Shown: positions 32,262-41,520 of the stretch, piece by piece
How the letters are laid out: the number at the start of each line of letters is the position of its first letter
Numbering within the stretch: the stretch's first letter is position 1
Source: Actinoplanes derwentensis
Lineage (GTDB): Bacteria; Actinomycetota; Actinomycetes; Mycobacteriales; Micromonosporaceae
Assembly (NCBI RefSeq): GCF_900104725.1
Contig: NZ_LT629758.1
Location: forward strand, 5,594,501-5,658,500
Reading direction: 5' to 3'
Length of the DNA: 64,000 nucleotides
Translations under genes and position numbers: made by a program
The notes under the pieces: model-generated
The model's input: only the letters and a program-made list of their open reading frames with translations
What the model was told of the DNA's origin: nothing
Databases searched by the model: none

Positions 32262-34022
32262 TCAGCGCGTTTGCTCCAACCAGCTGGCGTAGAGCTTGGC
32301 GTAGATCGAACCCTCCTCGGAGACGAGACGGGAGTGCGGGCCGCGTTGTACAACGCGGCCCGCTTCTACGACTATCACCTCGTCCGCGGCCTCGGCCGTG
32401 GAGAGACGGTGCGCGATCGCGACAGTGGTCCGGCCCCGGGTCACCCGGTCGAGGGCCCATTGCAGGCGCACCTCGGTGGCCGGGTCCACCGCACTGGTGG
32501 CCTCGTCCAGCACGAGCAGGTCCGGATCGGCGACGTACGCCCGGACCAGCGCCACCAACTGCCGCTCCCCCACACTGAGCGCCTCGCCGCGTTCCCCCAC
32601 CGGTGTCTCCAGCCCGGCGGGCAGACCGGCCAGCCAGTCCCCCAGCCCCAGCTCGGTGAACGCGTCCCGCAACTGATCGTCGGTGAGGGCCGGCTCGGCG
32701 AACCGGATGTTCTCGGCGATCGTCGCGTCGAACAGGAACCCGTCCTGCGGCACCATCACCACCCGCGACCGCAGCGACGAGAACCGCACGTCGGTCAGCG
32801 CCACCCCGGACAGCAGCACCCGCCCCTGCGCCGGGTCCATCAGCCGGGTCAGCAGTTTCGCGAACGTGGTCTTGCCGCTGCCGGTCTCGCCGACCACCGC
32901 GTACTTACCGGTGGCGTCCAGGGTCAGGTCCACCTCGGCCAGCACGACCGGGCCGCCCGGATAGCGGAACGACACCTGATCGAAGCGCACCGACAGCGGT
33001 CCGGCGGGCAGTTCCACACCCCGGTCGTCGGGGTCGGCCACATCCGGTTCCACATCGAGCACGTCCAGGATGCGCCGCCAGCCGGCCACCGCGTTCTGCG
33101 CCTCGTTGAGCTGTTCGGTGGCGATCTGCACCGGCTGGATGAAGAGCGTCACCAGGAACAGGAAGGCGGTCAGCCGGCCCACCGTCATCCCGCCGTCGGC
33201 ACCGAGCAGGACACCCACCACGACCACCCCGGACAGGGCCAGCCCGGCCGCGATCTCGCCGCTGGAGAAGCTGGTCACGCTGGCCCGGATGGCCCGTTGC
33301 TGGGCCTGCCGCAGGTCGTCGATCGCGGTGTCGAGGCGGGCGCCGGTGCGACCGGACACCCCGTACGCCCGGATCACCGTGGCTCCCACCACGCTCTCGG
33401 CGATGGCCCCGAGCATCGTCCCGCTGCGTTCCCGGACCGTCCGGTAGACGGCCGCCAGCCGCTTCTGGAACAGCCGGATCACCCCGATCGCCGGGGCGAA
33501 GGCGAGCAGTACCACCAGGGTGAGCTGCCACGAGTAGACGAACATCACCACCGTGGAGACGATCAGCTGACCGGCCGAGAGCAGCAGCTGCACCCCGCCG
33601 GTCTGCAGGAACTGGGAGATCTGGTCCACGTCCCCGGTCACCCGGGACACCATCGAGCCCCGCCGTTCGGACTGCTGGTGCAGCATCGACAGGTCGTGGA
33701 TGTGCCGGAAGGTCCGCGACCGGATGCCACTGAGGGCGTTCTCGCTGACGGTGAACAGCCGCCGGGTCATCAGGTAGCCGCAGAACGTGGAGACCACCAG
33801 CCCGAGCAGGGTCAGCCCGACGACCCCGAGGACGATCCGCGGGTTCGGGCCGCCGGGGCCGTTGATGCCGTGGTCGATGCCCTGCTGCACGGCGACCGGC
33901 ACGGACACCCGGCCGGCCATCTGCAGGATCGCCAGGCCGAGGGTGCCGGCCAGCCCGGTACGCAGTTCCGGCGAGAGCGACAGGCCACGCCGGAGGGTGG
34001 CCATCGTGCCGACGTCGTTCAC
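32262..34022 (-). CDS. ABC exporter half-transporter B (ATP-binding/permease)
   Basis: The 586-residue protein has a six-span membrane domain (residues 1-320) fused to an ATPase domain: Walker A GETGSGKTT, a non-canonical signature LSVGERQ, and Walker B LLVLDEATSAVD with the catalytic Glu. Together with the upstream gene it forms a heterodimeric exporter: the altered signature here pairs with the Asp-containing Walker B of the partner to make the degenerate ATP site, as in TM287/288-type exporters. The substrate is unknown (drugs, lipids or peptides). The start overlaps the partner's stop as ATGA. Confidence 0.88.
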   Translation of the reverse strand: MNDVGTMATLRRGLSLSPELRTGLAGTLGLAILQMAGRVSVPVAVQQGIDHGINGPGGPNPRIVLGVVGLTLLGLVVSTFCGYLMTRRLFTVSENALSGIRSRTFRHIHDLSMLHQQSERRGSMVSRVTGDVDQISQFLQTGGVQLLLSAGQLIVSTVVMFVYSWQLTLVVLLAFAPAIGVIRLFQKRLAAVYRTVRERSGTMLGAIAESVVGATVIRAYGVSGRTGARLDTAIDDLRQAQQRAIRASVTSFSSGEIAAGLALSGVVVVGVLLGADGGMTVGRLTAFLFLVTLFIQPVQIATEQLNEAQNAVAGWRRILDVLDVEPDVADPDDRGVELPAGPLSVRFDQVSFRYPGGPVVLAEVDLTLDATGKYAVVGETGSGKTTFAKLLTRLMDPAQGRVLLSGVALTDVRFSSLRSRVVMVPQDGFLFDATIAENIRFAEPALTDDQLRDAFTELGLGDWLAGLPAGLETPVGERGEALSVGERQLVALVRAYVADPDLLVLDEATSAVDPATEVRLQWALDRVTRGRTTVAIAHRLSTAEAADEVIVVEAGRVVQRGPHSRLVSEEGSIYAKLYASWLEQTR

Positions 34023-35782
34023 AAGCCTTCTTTCTCGTACGCGGTGACCAGGTCGCGGTAACCCGGCTGGGACCGCATCAACTCGGTGTGGGTACCGGTC
34101 GCCACCACGCGCCCCCGATGCAGGTAGACCACCTCGTCGGCGAGCGCGATACTGGCCCGCCGGTAGGCCACCACCAGCAGCGACGTGCCCGACTCGCGCA
34201 GCGCGCCGAGGATCGCCGCCTCCACCCGCGGGTCGACGGCGCTGGTGGCGTCGTCGAGGACCAGCAGCCGGGGGTTCCCGGCCAGCGCGCGGGCCAGGGT
34301 GAGCCGCTGCCGCTGCCCTCCGGACAGTGACGTGCCCCGTTCCCCGACCGCGGTGTCGATCTTCTCGGGCAACCCGTGGACGAACTTCGAGGCCTGGGCC
34401 AGCTCGACGGCCGCCCAGACCCGCTCGTCGTCGATACCGGGCCGGTCCAGGGCGATGTTGCCGCGGACGGTGTCGTCGAAGACGAACGGCACCTGCGGGA
34501 CCAGCGCGGTCGCACCGGCCAGGGCGGCCCCGGAAAGGTCGGGCAGTTTCACCCCGTCGGCGGACACACCACCGGAGTCCGGGTCGATCAGCCGCACGGC
34601 CAGCGCGGCGATCGTGGACTTACCGGAGCCGGTGGCGCCGACCAGGGCCACCGTGCGCCCGGCCGGGACGGTGAACGTCACGTCGGAGAGCACCGGCGGG
34701 CCGTCGGCGTAGCGGTAGCCGACCCGGTCGAACCGCAACTCGGCCGGGCCGTCGCCGGGCAGGTCACCGGTGCCGTAGGCCAGGTCACCCTCGGCCGTCA
34801 GCACCGCCTGCACCCGGTCCCAGCCGGCCACACTGCGCGGCAGTTCGCCGATCACCCAGCCGATCGCCCGCACCGGGAACGCCAGCACGGTGAACAGGAA
34901 CGCCACACTGACCACCTCGGTCACGGTGACCGCCCCGGCCTGCAGCCGCCAAGTGCCGAGCAGCAGCACCGCCAGGGTGCCGACGCTGGGCAGACTCTCC
35001 ATCAGCGGGTCGAAGACACCGCGGAGCCGGCCGACGGCGACCAGCGCGTCCCGCAGTTCGGTGACGTGCACCCCGAACCGGCGGGACTCGTCGGCCTCCC
35101 GGCCCATCGTCTTGACCACGAGCGCCCCGTCGAAGCTCTCGTGCGCGACCGCGGCCACCTTGGCCCGCATCCGCTGGGCGCGGATCTGCCGGGGCGACAT
35201 CCGCCGCGAATAGAAGTAGTTGAGCGCGAACAATGCCGGGAACAGCGCCACCCCGATCAGGGCGAGGGCCCAGTCGACGGCGAAGAGCGAGGCCATCGCC
35301 CCGACGATCATCACGATCGTGCCGACCGCGAACGGCAGCGGCGCGATCGGCGCGAACGAGGCCTCCACGTCGGAACTGGCGTTGGAGAGCAATTCTCCGG
35401 TGGCGTTGCGCTGATGCCATGCCGGCGGCAGCGACAGATAGCGGCGGGTCACCGCGCGCCGATAGCGGGCCTGCAGCCGGAACTGCATGAACCCGGCGGC
35501 CAGACGGCGGGCGAAGATGCTCGCCACCCGCAGACCGCTGATCCCCAGCAGAACCGCGACGACCAGCGCGAGACCGGCCGAACTGACCCGGTCCTCGGTG
35601 AACGCGGGCACCACCACCCGGCCGATCACGGCCCCTACGACATACGAGTTCGCAACGATGAGGAGACCGAAGAGACTGCTTCCCAAGGCGCTGACGATGA
35701 AGAGCCGAGGCTCCGTCCGGATCGCCTGGCCGAGCACTCGCAGTCCCCGTCCCAGCACTTCATTGCCGGTACTGCTGCTCAC
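34019..35782 (-). CDS. ABC exporter half-transporter A (ATP-binding/permease)
   Basis: This 587-residue half-transporter has an N-terminal six-span domain and an ATPase domain with Walker A GATGSGKST, canonical signature LSGGQRQRL and Walker B LLVLDDATSAVDP, in which Asp replaces the catalytic Glu. That substitution marks it as the degenerate-site partner. GTG at 35782 (protein starts MSSSTGNEVLGRGLRVLG) is preferred because AGGTAGG lies just upstream; an ATG at 35806 with GGGAAAG upstream is an alternative. The promoter should lie in the 118-nt gap shared with the divergent TIGR03085-type gene. Confidence 0.87.
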   Translation of the reverse strand: MSSSTGNEVLGRGLRVLGQAIRTEPRLFIVSALGSSLFGLLIVANSYVVGAVIGRVVVPAFTEDRVSSAGLALVVAVLLGISGLRVASIFARRLAAGFMQFRLQARYRRAVTRRYLSLPPAWHQRNATGELLSNASSDVEASFAPIAPLPFAVGTIVMIVGAMASLFAVDWALALIGVALFPALFALNYFYSRRMSPRQIRAQRMRAKVAAVAHESFDGALVVKTMGREADESRRFGVHVTELRDALVAVGRLRGVFDPLMESLPSVGTLAVLLLGTWRLQAGAVTVTEVVSVAFLFTVLAFPVRAIGWVIGELPRSVAGWDRVQAVLTAEGDLAYGTGDLPGDGPAELRFDRVGYRYADGPPVLSDVTFTVPAGRTVALVGATGSGKSTIAALAVRLIDPDSGGVSADGVKLPDLSGAALAGATALVPQVPFVFDDTVRGNIALDRPGIDDERVWAAVELAQASKFVHGLPEKIDTAVGERGTSLSGGQRQRLTLARALAGNPRLLVLDDATSAVDPRVEAAILGALRESGTSLLVVAYRRASIALADEVVYLHRGRVVATGTHTELMRSQPGYRDLVTAYEKEGL

Positions 35783-35900
35783 ATTACCTACCTGCCTGGT
35801 AAGCATTCGTCGGCTTTCCCGACCTTACTGTCCTATCCTTCCCCATTCACATGGTCGTTTACATCGTGGCCACGATTACATCGAGGCCTACCATCGAGTG

Positions 35901-36527
35901 ATGACCAACCACGCCCGCGCCGAACGGGACCTGCTCGCCGACCTGCTACTGCGTGAGGGCCCGGACGCGCCGACGCTGTGCGAGGGGTGGACCACCCGTG
36001 ACCTGGCCGCACACATCGTGGTCCGCGAGCGCCGGCCCGACTCGGCGATCGGGATGCTGGTCAAACCACTGGCGGCGCACGGGGAGCGGGTCCGCCTGGC
36101 GCGCGCCACCCTGCCGTACAACGAATTGATCTCGCAGTTGCGGCGACCGCCCGTCTGGAGCCCGGTCAGCAACCCGGTGGTGGAACCGCTCACCAACACC
36201 ATGGAGTTCTTCATCCACCACGAGGACGTCCGGCGCGGCCCCGGCGACTGGCAGCCCCGCCTGCTGGACCAGGAGTTCGAGGCCGCGCTCTGGAGCAACG
36301 TCAAGCTGATCGCCCGGACCTCGCTGCGCCGCCTCGGCATCACCGCCGCGATCGATCCGGCCGGTCTCCCGCCGATCCGCAACAGCGCCGACCCGCAGGT
36401 CCGGATCAGTGGCGACGCCGGTGAGCTGGCGCTGTTCTTCTTCGGCCGCCAGCGGGCCACCCGGGTCACCGTCGAGGGCCCGGCCGAGGTGGTCGAACGG
36501 CTGCGCACCGCCCGCCCGGGGATCTGA
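35901..36527 (+). CDS. TIGR03085-type metal-binding protein (mycothiol-transferase fold)
   Basis: The 208-residue protein has the DinB/maleylpyruvate-isomerase N-domain fold: His38 in TTRDLAAHIVVRE plus Glu102 and His106 in MEFFIHHEDVRR (ExxxH spacing), which are the expected metal ligands. A C-terminal SCP-like portion follows (VRISGDAGELALFFFGRQ). Relatives use mycothiol as cofactor; the reaction is unknown. ATG at 35901 is preceded by TACCAT with 6 nt between, a leaderless arrangement, and there is no ribosome site. Confidence 0.8.
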   Translation: MTNHARAERDLLADLLLREGPDAPTLCEGWTTRDLAAHIVVRERRPDSAIGMLVKPLAAHGERVRLARATLPYNELISQLRRPPVWSPVSNPVVEPLTNTMEFFIHHEDVRRGPGDWQPRLLDQEFEAALWSNVKLIARTSLRRLGITAAIDPAGLPPIRNSADPQVRISGDAGELALFFFGRQRATRVTVEGPAEVVERLRTARPGI

Positions 36528-36593
36528 ATCGGCCCGACCGAACCGGCCGGAATTGGCTCGCCGCGTGGTCCGATCGGCCCCTAGGTTCGAGCC

Positions 36594-37895
36594 ATGACCG
36601 CACGTACCGACCTGTCCGTCACCCAGGGCGCCGCGCTCTCCGTCGGCGCCGTCCTGGGCACCGGCCTGATCTCGCTGCCCGCGCTCGCCGCCGATGCCGC
36701 CGGGCCCGCCTCGCTGGTGGCCTGGCTCGCCCTGATCGTGCTCTCCGCGCCGCTGGCCTGGACGTTCGCCGCGCTCGGCGCCCGCTACCCGGACGGCGGC
36801 GGCGTCTCCACCTACGCCGGGATGGCGTTCGGCCCGCGGGCGGCGGCCGCGGTCGGCTGGACCTTCTACTTCGCGGTCCCGCTCGGCGCCCCGGTCGCGG
36901 TCGGTTTCACCGGCGGGTACGTGTCCGACGTCCTCGGTGGCGGCCGGGCCACCGAACTGGCCACCTTCGTCGCGATCGTCGGTACCGCGTACGTGCTGAA
37001 CTGGTTCGGTCTGCGCGTCTCCGGCCGGGTGCAGGTGGGCCTGTCGATCGCGCTCGCGACGATGCTGGTCGTCACGGTGATCGCCGCCCTGCCGCACGCC
37101 GACTGGGACAACCTGACCCCGTTCGCCCCGCACGGCTGGACCGGGATCGGCGCCGCCGCGGCCCTGCTGGTCTGGGGTTTCGCCGGCTGGGAGGCACTCT
37201 CCTCGCTCTCCGCCGAGTACCGCGACCCGCGCCGCGACGTGCCCCGCGCCACCCTGATCGCGGTCGCCGTCGTCGGCGTGCTCTACCTGGCCGTGGCGGC
37301 GGTCAGCGTGCTCGCCCTCGGCCCGGCCCTGGCCGGCAGCCGTGCCCCGCTCGCCGACCTGCTCGCCATCGGCCTCGGCGGGCCGGTCCGGCTGCTCACC
37401 GCCGTGATCGCGGTGGTGCTCACGATGGGCGCGGTGAACGCCTACTTCGCCGGGTCCAGCCGGCTCGGCGCGGCCCTGGCCCGGGAGGGTTCACTGCCGC
37501 GAGTCCTCGGGACACAGCGCCGCTCGCTGAGCTTCATCCTGGTCGCGAGCATCGGCTCGGTGCTGCTGCCGCTCGACCTGCACACCGCCGCCCTGCTGAC
37601 GACCGGCTGTTTCACCCTGGTCTACGTGATCGGCACAGCGGCCGCGCTGCGCCTGCTGCCCGGTACCGGCGCGCGGGCGGTCGCCGGGTTCGCGTTCGCC
37701 GCGGTGGTCGCGCTGCTCTGGCTCAACGGGTGGCCGGCCCTGCTCAGCCTGGTGATCGCCGGTGGCGCGCTGCTCTACCGGGCCTTCTCCACCAGGTCGC
37801 CGTCAGGCCGTCAGCCGGGCGAGCACGGCCAGGCCCTCCTCGATCCGGTCCGGGTCGACCGCACCGAACCCGACGACCAGCCCGTCCACCGCTGA
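36594..37895 (+). CDS. APC-family amino acid permease
   Basis: The 433-residue membrane protein has about 12 spans and the APC signature GAVLGTGLISLPALAADAAG in span 1, with the conserved glutamate-loop region EYRDPRRDVPRATL between spans 6 and 7. It probably exchanges or imports an amino acid or amine. TAGGTT lies 6 nt before the ATG (leaderless type). The last 30 or so residues are hydrophilic and are read antisense through the end of the decayed MocR gene (37803-37895), which suggests that the original stop was lost in the deletion that also damaged the neighbour. Confidence 0.82.
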   Translation: MTARTDLSVTQGAALSVGAVLGTGLISLPALAADAAGPASLVAWLALIVLSAPLAWTFAALGARYPDGGGVSTYAGMAFGPRAAAAVGWTFYFAVPLGAPVAVGFTGGYVSDVLGGGRATELATFVAIVGTAYVLNWFGLRVSGRVQVGLSIALATMLVVTVIAALPHADWDNLTPFAPHGWTGIGAAAALLVWGFAGWEALSSLSAEYRDPRRDVPRATLIAVAVVGVLYLAVAAVSVLALGPALAGSRAPLADLLAIGLGGPVRLLTAVIAVVLTMGAVNAYFAGSSRLGAALAREGSLPRVLGTQRRSLSFILVASIGSVLLPLDLHTAALLTTGCFTLVYVIGTAAALRLLPGTGARAVAGFAFAAVVALLWLNGWPALLSLVIAGGALLYRAFSTRSPSGRQPGEHGQALLDPVRVDRTEPDDQPVHR

Positions 37896-38730
37896 CTCTT
37901 CCCCGGTGTAGGCGGCCAGTTCCTCGACCCCGACACCCTGCCGCCTCGCCGCGGCCACCACCCGGCGCGAGGAGACCGGCAGCAGCGCCGTCATGTGCAG
38001 CCCGGCAGCGGTCGGGATGACGTCCAGCCCCGGAATCGCGGTGAGCGCCGCGGTCACCCGGGCATGCCGGTCGGCGTAGTCCCGGCCGGCCCGGTCCAGC
38101 GTGCACAGCGGCTCCAACGGCCGGGCCGAGAACCGGAACTCGCTGTCGTAGTCGTCCTCGACGATCGCCACCGGCCGGGTGCCCGCCCAGGCCAGCAGCT
38201 CCTGACGGCGGGCCAGGCTCATCGTGCGGCCCAGCGGGAACTGGTGCGACGGTGTCACGTACACCAGCCGGGCCCGGTCCGGCAGGTCCGCCACGACCAG
38301 GCCCTCGGCGTCGACGCGGACCCCGGCCACCTGTACGCCCATCGCGGTGAACAGCCGCCGGGCCGGCGGATAGCCGGGCTCCTCCACGGCCGCCACGTCA
38401 CCGGGCCGCAACAGCACCCGGGAGATCAGGTCCAGGGCGTGCTGGGTGCCGTTGGTGACCACGACCACGACCTCGGCGGCGGCGGCGGCGGTCCGCACCG
38501 ACCGGGAGAAGCCCAGGTAACGGGCGATTGCGGCCCGCAGCGCCGGATGACCGGCCGGATCGGCGTACGTCCCCGGCCACGCTCCCGCGGGAGATGCCCA
38601 GGCCGGCGGCGAGCACCCGGGTCGCGGGCAGCCGGTGCCCGGCTGGGACCCGGCCGTCCACGATGGCCGCGCGCAGCGCCCGGTACACGGCCGCCGTCCG
38701 CTCCCCCGACGGGTCGATGATCAGATCCAC
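37803..38730 (-). pseudogene. Decayed MocR/PdxR-type (GntR-aminotransferase) regulator
   Basis: An intact gene would encode about 450 residues. Here the GntR winged helix (38730 leftward: AVYRALRAAIVDGRVPAGHR, RVLAAGLGISRGSVAG) runs out of frame at about 38580, where the rest continues in another frame with YADPAGHPALRAAIARYLGF, then VVVTNGTQHALDLISRVLLR and VEEPGYPPARRLF. A second, in-frame deletion joins RPLEPLCTLDRAG to RDYADRHARV, removing the segment with the PLP-binding lysine. Both lesions abolish function. The remnant overlaps the permease end by 93 nt. Confidence 0.75.
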
Positions 38731-38871
38731 ATCGCTCAAAGTAGTGCTCCGGCGACGCGAATCCGGGCACGAACTACGATGGAGTAGATCTAGCCCTGTT
38801 GCCGCACTGGCATTACTCTGCGGTAACACTTCAGTTACCTTCCCCCGTTGATGTTTAAGGCGGCGCCCGAT

Positions 38872-40695
38872 ATGGCTCTTCAGGTCCCTTACCGGTCGAT
38901 CCCCGACATGTTCTTCCAGCGCGTGGCGAAGACGCCTGACGCTCGGGCGTTCGCCGGGCCGAACCCGACCGACACGGGCGCCGACTGGCTGACCTGGTCC
39001 CAGGTCGGCGAGCGGGTGAAGGCCATCGGCGCCGGCCTGCGGGAGCTGGGCGTCGGCGTGGAGGACCGGGTCGCGATCCTGTCCAACACCCGCCTCGAGT
39101 GGATCCTCGCCGACCTCGGCATCAACGTCGCCGGAGCGGCCGCGACCACGGTCTACCCGACCACCGAGCCGGAGGACACCGCGTTCATCGTGTCCGACTC
39201 CGGCTCCAAGATCCTGATCGCGGAGAACGCGAAGCAGGCCCTCAAGCTGGCCGGCACCGAAACCGCCGTCACCAAGGTCGTGCTGATCGACGGGCCCGCC
39301 GACGCCGGCGCCACCCCGCCCCAGATCACCCTCGCCGACCTGGAGAAACTCGGCGCCGACGCGCTGACCCGCGAGCCCGGCCTGATCGACGCCGTCACCG
39401 AGCAGCTCGGCCCGGACAACGTCGCCACCCTGATCTACACCTCCGGCACCACCGGCCGCCCCAAGGGTGTCGAGCTGCTGCACAAGGGCTGGACCTGGGA
39501 GGGCGTGGCACAGGAGGAGCTCGGCCTGTTCTCCCCGCAGGACCTGCACTACCTGTGGCTGCCGATGTCACACGCGTTCGGCAAGACGCTGCTCTGCGGC
39601 ATCCTGCACGTCGGCGTGCCGACCTATGTCGACGGCCGCGTCGACAAGCTGATCGACCTGCTCTCGGTGATCAAGCCGACGCTGATGTGCGCCCCGCCGC
39701 GGATCTACGAGAAGGTCTACAACAAGACCGTCACGAGTGGCCTCTCCGGCACCGGCCTGAAGCCGAAGATCTTCAGCTGGGCGGTCGCCACCGGCAAGAA
39801 GCGCGTCGCGTTCCAGCAGGCCGGCAAGCCGGTCCCCGCAGGCCTGGCCCTGCAGTACTCGATCGCCGAGAAACTGGTCTTCAGCAAACTCCAGCAGAAG
39901 CTCGGCGGCAACATCAACGTCCTGGTCAGCGGTTCGGCCGCGCTCAGCAAGGACATCTCGGAGTTCTTCGCGGCGGCGAACCTGCCGATCCTGGAGGGCT
40001 ACGGCATGACCGAGGCGTGCGCCGCCAACTTCGTCAACCGCAACGGCAAACTCAAGATCGGCTCGGTCGGCCAGGCCCTCGGTGACCTGGAGGTCCGCAT
40101 CGACACCGACGGCGAGGTGCTGATGCGCGGCGCCCCCGTCATGCGCGGCTACCACAACCTGCCGGAAGCCACCGCCGAGGCGTTCACCGAAGACGGCTTC
40201 CTGCGCACCGGCGACATCGGCGAGCTGGACGCCAACGGCTACCTGAAGATCACCGACCGCAAGAAGGACCTGGTCAAGACGTCCGGCGGCAAGTTCGTAG
40301 CCCCGTCCGCGATCGAAGGCGCCTTCAAAGCGGTCTGCCCCTACACGTCACAGGCAGTGGTGATCGGCCAGAACCGCAACTTCGTGACGATGCTGATCGC
40401 CCTCGACGAGGAAGCGATCGTGACGTGGGCCGCCAGCGGCCCACTGGCCGGCAAGTCCTACGCCGAGATCATCGCCGCCCCCGAGACGAACGCCCTGGTC
40501 GAGGGCTACATCGCCGAACTGAACGCGAAGCTGAACCGCTGGGAGACGGTCAAGAAGTTCGCCATCCTCCCCCGCGACCTCACCATCGAGTCCGGCGAGA
40601 TCACCCCGTCCATGAAGATCAAGCGCCGCAGCGTCGAAACCAACTTCGCCACCCACATCGACAAGATGTACGAGGGAAGCCTCGCCCAGATCTGA
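38872..40695 (+). CDS. Long-chain fatty-acid--CoA ligase (FadD15-like AMP-forming synthetase)
   Basis: The enzyme of about 607 residues activates fatty acids to acyl-CoA through an acyl-adenylate. Motifs: TLIYTSGTTGRPKGVELLHK (P-loop), LEGYGMTEACA, LRTGDIGELDANGYLKITDR and RKKDLVKTSGGKFVAPSAIE. Length and the large C-terminal domain fit long-chain (AMP-dependent synthetase/FadD15) types. ATG at 38872 gives MALQVPYRSIPDMFF; ATG at 38851 is also possible and neither has a strong ribosome site. It is followed by a strong terminator. Substrate chain length is not determinable. Confidence 0.88.
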   Translation: MALQVPYRSIPDMFFQRVAKTPDARAFAGPNPTDTGADWLTWSQVGERVKAIGAGLRELGVGVEDRVAILSNTRLEWILADLGINVAGAAATTVYPTTEPEDTAFIVSDSGSKILIAENAKQALKLAGTETAVTKVVLIDGPADAGATPPQITLADLEKLGADALTREPGLIDAVTEQLGPDNVATLIYTSGTTGRPKGVELLHKGWTWEGVAQEELGLFSPQDLHYLWLPMSHAFGKTLLCGILHVGVPTYVDGRVDKLIDLLSVIKPTLMCAPPRIYEKVYNKTVTSGLSGTGLKPKIFSWAVATGKKRVAFQQAGKPVPAGLALQYSIAEKLVFSKLQQKLGGNINVLVSGSAALSKDISEFFAAANLPILEGYGMTEACAANFVNRNGKLKIGSVGQALGDLEVRIDTDGEVLMRGAPVMRGYHNLPEATAEAFTEDGFLRTGDIGELDANGYLKITDRKKDLVKTSGGKFVAPSAIEGAFKAVCPYTSQAVVIGQNRNFVTMLIALDEEAIVTWAASGPLAGKSYAEIIAAPETNALVEGYIAELNAKLNRWETVKKFAILPRDLTIESGEITPSMKIKRRSVETNFATHIDKMYEGSLAQI

Positions 40696-40705
40696 CCCCT
40701 TCAAA

Positions 40706-40735
40706 GGCCGGCGAACCTCTCACGGTTCGCCGGCC
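40706..40735 (+). terminator. Terminator of the acyl-CoA ligase gene
   Basis: A perfect 12-bp stem (40706-40717 with 40724-40735) with a 6-nt loop begins 11 nt after the stop codon. Confidence 0.85.
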
Positions 40736-40749
40736 GCACTCTTTCCCCA

Positions 40750-40866
40750 CCACTTTCCGGTACGAGCCGACGAGCCCCGCAAATCGGCCGGTCCTGCCCC
40801 CACCACGCAAGCCGGGCGTCCCCTCCCGCTTTCCCCGCGACCGCCGGGCCGAATGCGTCCCTCACG
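40750..40866 (-). repeat. Dispersed intergenic repeat, copy B (reverse orientation)
   Basis: On the minus strand this copy reads GAGGGACGCATTCGGCCCGG followed by CGGTCGCGGGGAAAGCGGGA, and ends near CGGCTCGTACCGGAAA. It is related to copy A (20314-20425) and to the cluster at 44041-44235. The CGTACCGGAAA end faces the acyl-CoA ligase 3' end, as the same end faces gene 3' ends in the other copies. Confidence 0.6.
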
Positions 40867-40997
40867 GCCTGCACGCACCACCCCGGCAAAGACCTCACTC
40901 GGCACCCGATTTCGGCACGCTGCACATTCGTGCCACCGGCCTGACGCCGTCCGGCAGTCCCCCGCGGTCCCCGGCCCCTGCGGGGCGAGTGATCGCT

Positions 40998-41051
40998 GTC
41001 CGGCGGTCCCCGGCTTGCGTCCAGCGGTCCCCGGCTTGCGTCCGGCAGTCC
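40998..41051 (+). repeat. 21-bp tandem repeat upstream of the PNPOx-like gene
   Basis: Two 21-bp units (40998-41018 and 41019-41039, one mismatch, sharing GCGGTCCCCGGCTTGC) and a partial third (41040-41051) run up to the TAGGCT promoter hexamer of the next gene. A looser related unit is at about 40949-40980. Confidence 0.65.
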
Positions 41052-41063
41052 TAGGCTGGGCGG

Positions 41064-41507
41064 ATGACCGACGCTCCGCGATCGTTGGGACAGCGCAAGG
41101 CGGACACTCTCGCTCGGCTGGTGTCACCGGTGCTGGACGCCTGGGTGTCCACCGACGGGCCGAACCTGGTTCCACTCACCCTGGCCTGGTTCCAGGACCG
41201 CCTGGTCGCGGCCACCGACCGAACCACTCCCACCGCGAAGAGCCTGATCACCACCGGCCGCGCCCGCGTCGGCCTGGGCCCGACCCGCGACGTGGTGATG
41301 ATCGACGCCGTACTGGACCGCTGGCTTCCGGTCACCGAAGCCCCGGAGATCGGCGACGCTTACGTTGCCCAGAACGACTGGGATCCCCGCACGGCCGGCC
41401 CGTCCTACATCTTCCTACTGCTCCACCCCACCCGAATCCAGGCTTGGCGAGAGGCGAACGAGATCCCCGGCCGAACCCTGATGCGCACCGGAACCTGGCT
41501 CACCTGA
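41064..41507 (+). CDS. PNPOx-like split-barrel flavin/F420-type protein
   Basis: The 147-residue protein resembles the pyridoxamine 5'-phosphate-oxidase-like barrel: SPVLDAWVSTDGPNLVPLTL then LVAATDRTTPTAKSLITTGR and RVGLGPTRDVVMIDAV, ending in helical RIQAWREANEI. Such proteins bind FMN, F420 or heme, or are inactive. TAGGCT (41052-41057) is exactly 6 nt before the ATG, a leaderless arrangement. An insertion sequence lies directly behind its stop codon and does not disrupt it. Confidence 0.75.
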   Translation: MTDAPRSLGQRKADTLARLVSPVLDAWVSTDGPNLVPLTLAWFQDRLVAATDRTTPTAKSLITTGRARVGLGPTRDVVMIDAVLDRWLPVTEAPEIGDAYVAQNDWDPRTAGPSYIFLLLHPTRIQAWREANEIPGRTLMRTGTWLT

Positions 41508-41520
41508 CCATCCACACCGC

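Noticed and set aside
35780..35806. Iron-box-like site upstream of the ABC exporter
   Set aside because: TTACC...GGTAA around 35788-35806 is only a weak palindrome and lacks the TTAGG core of the IdeR consensus.
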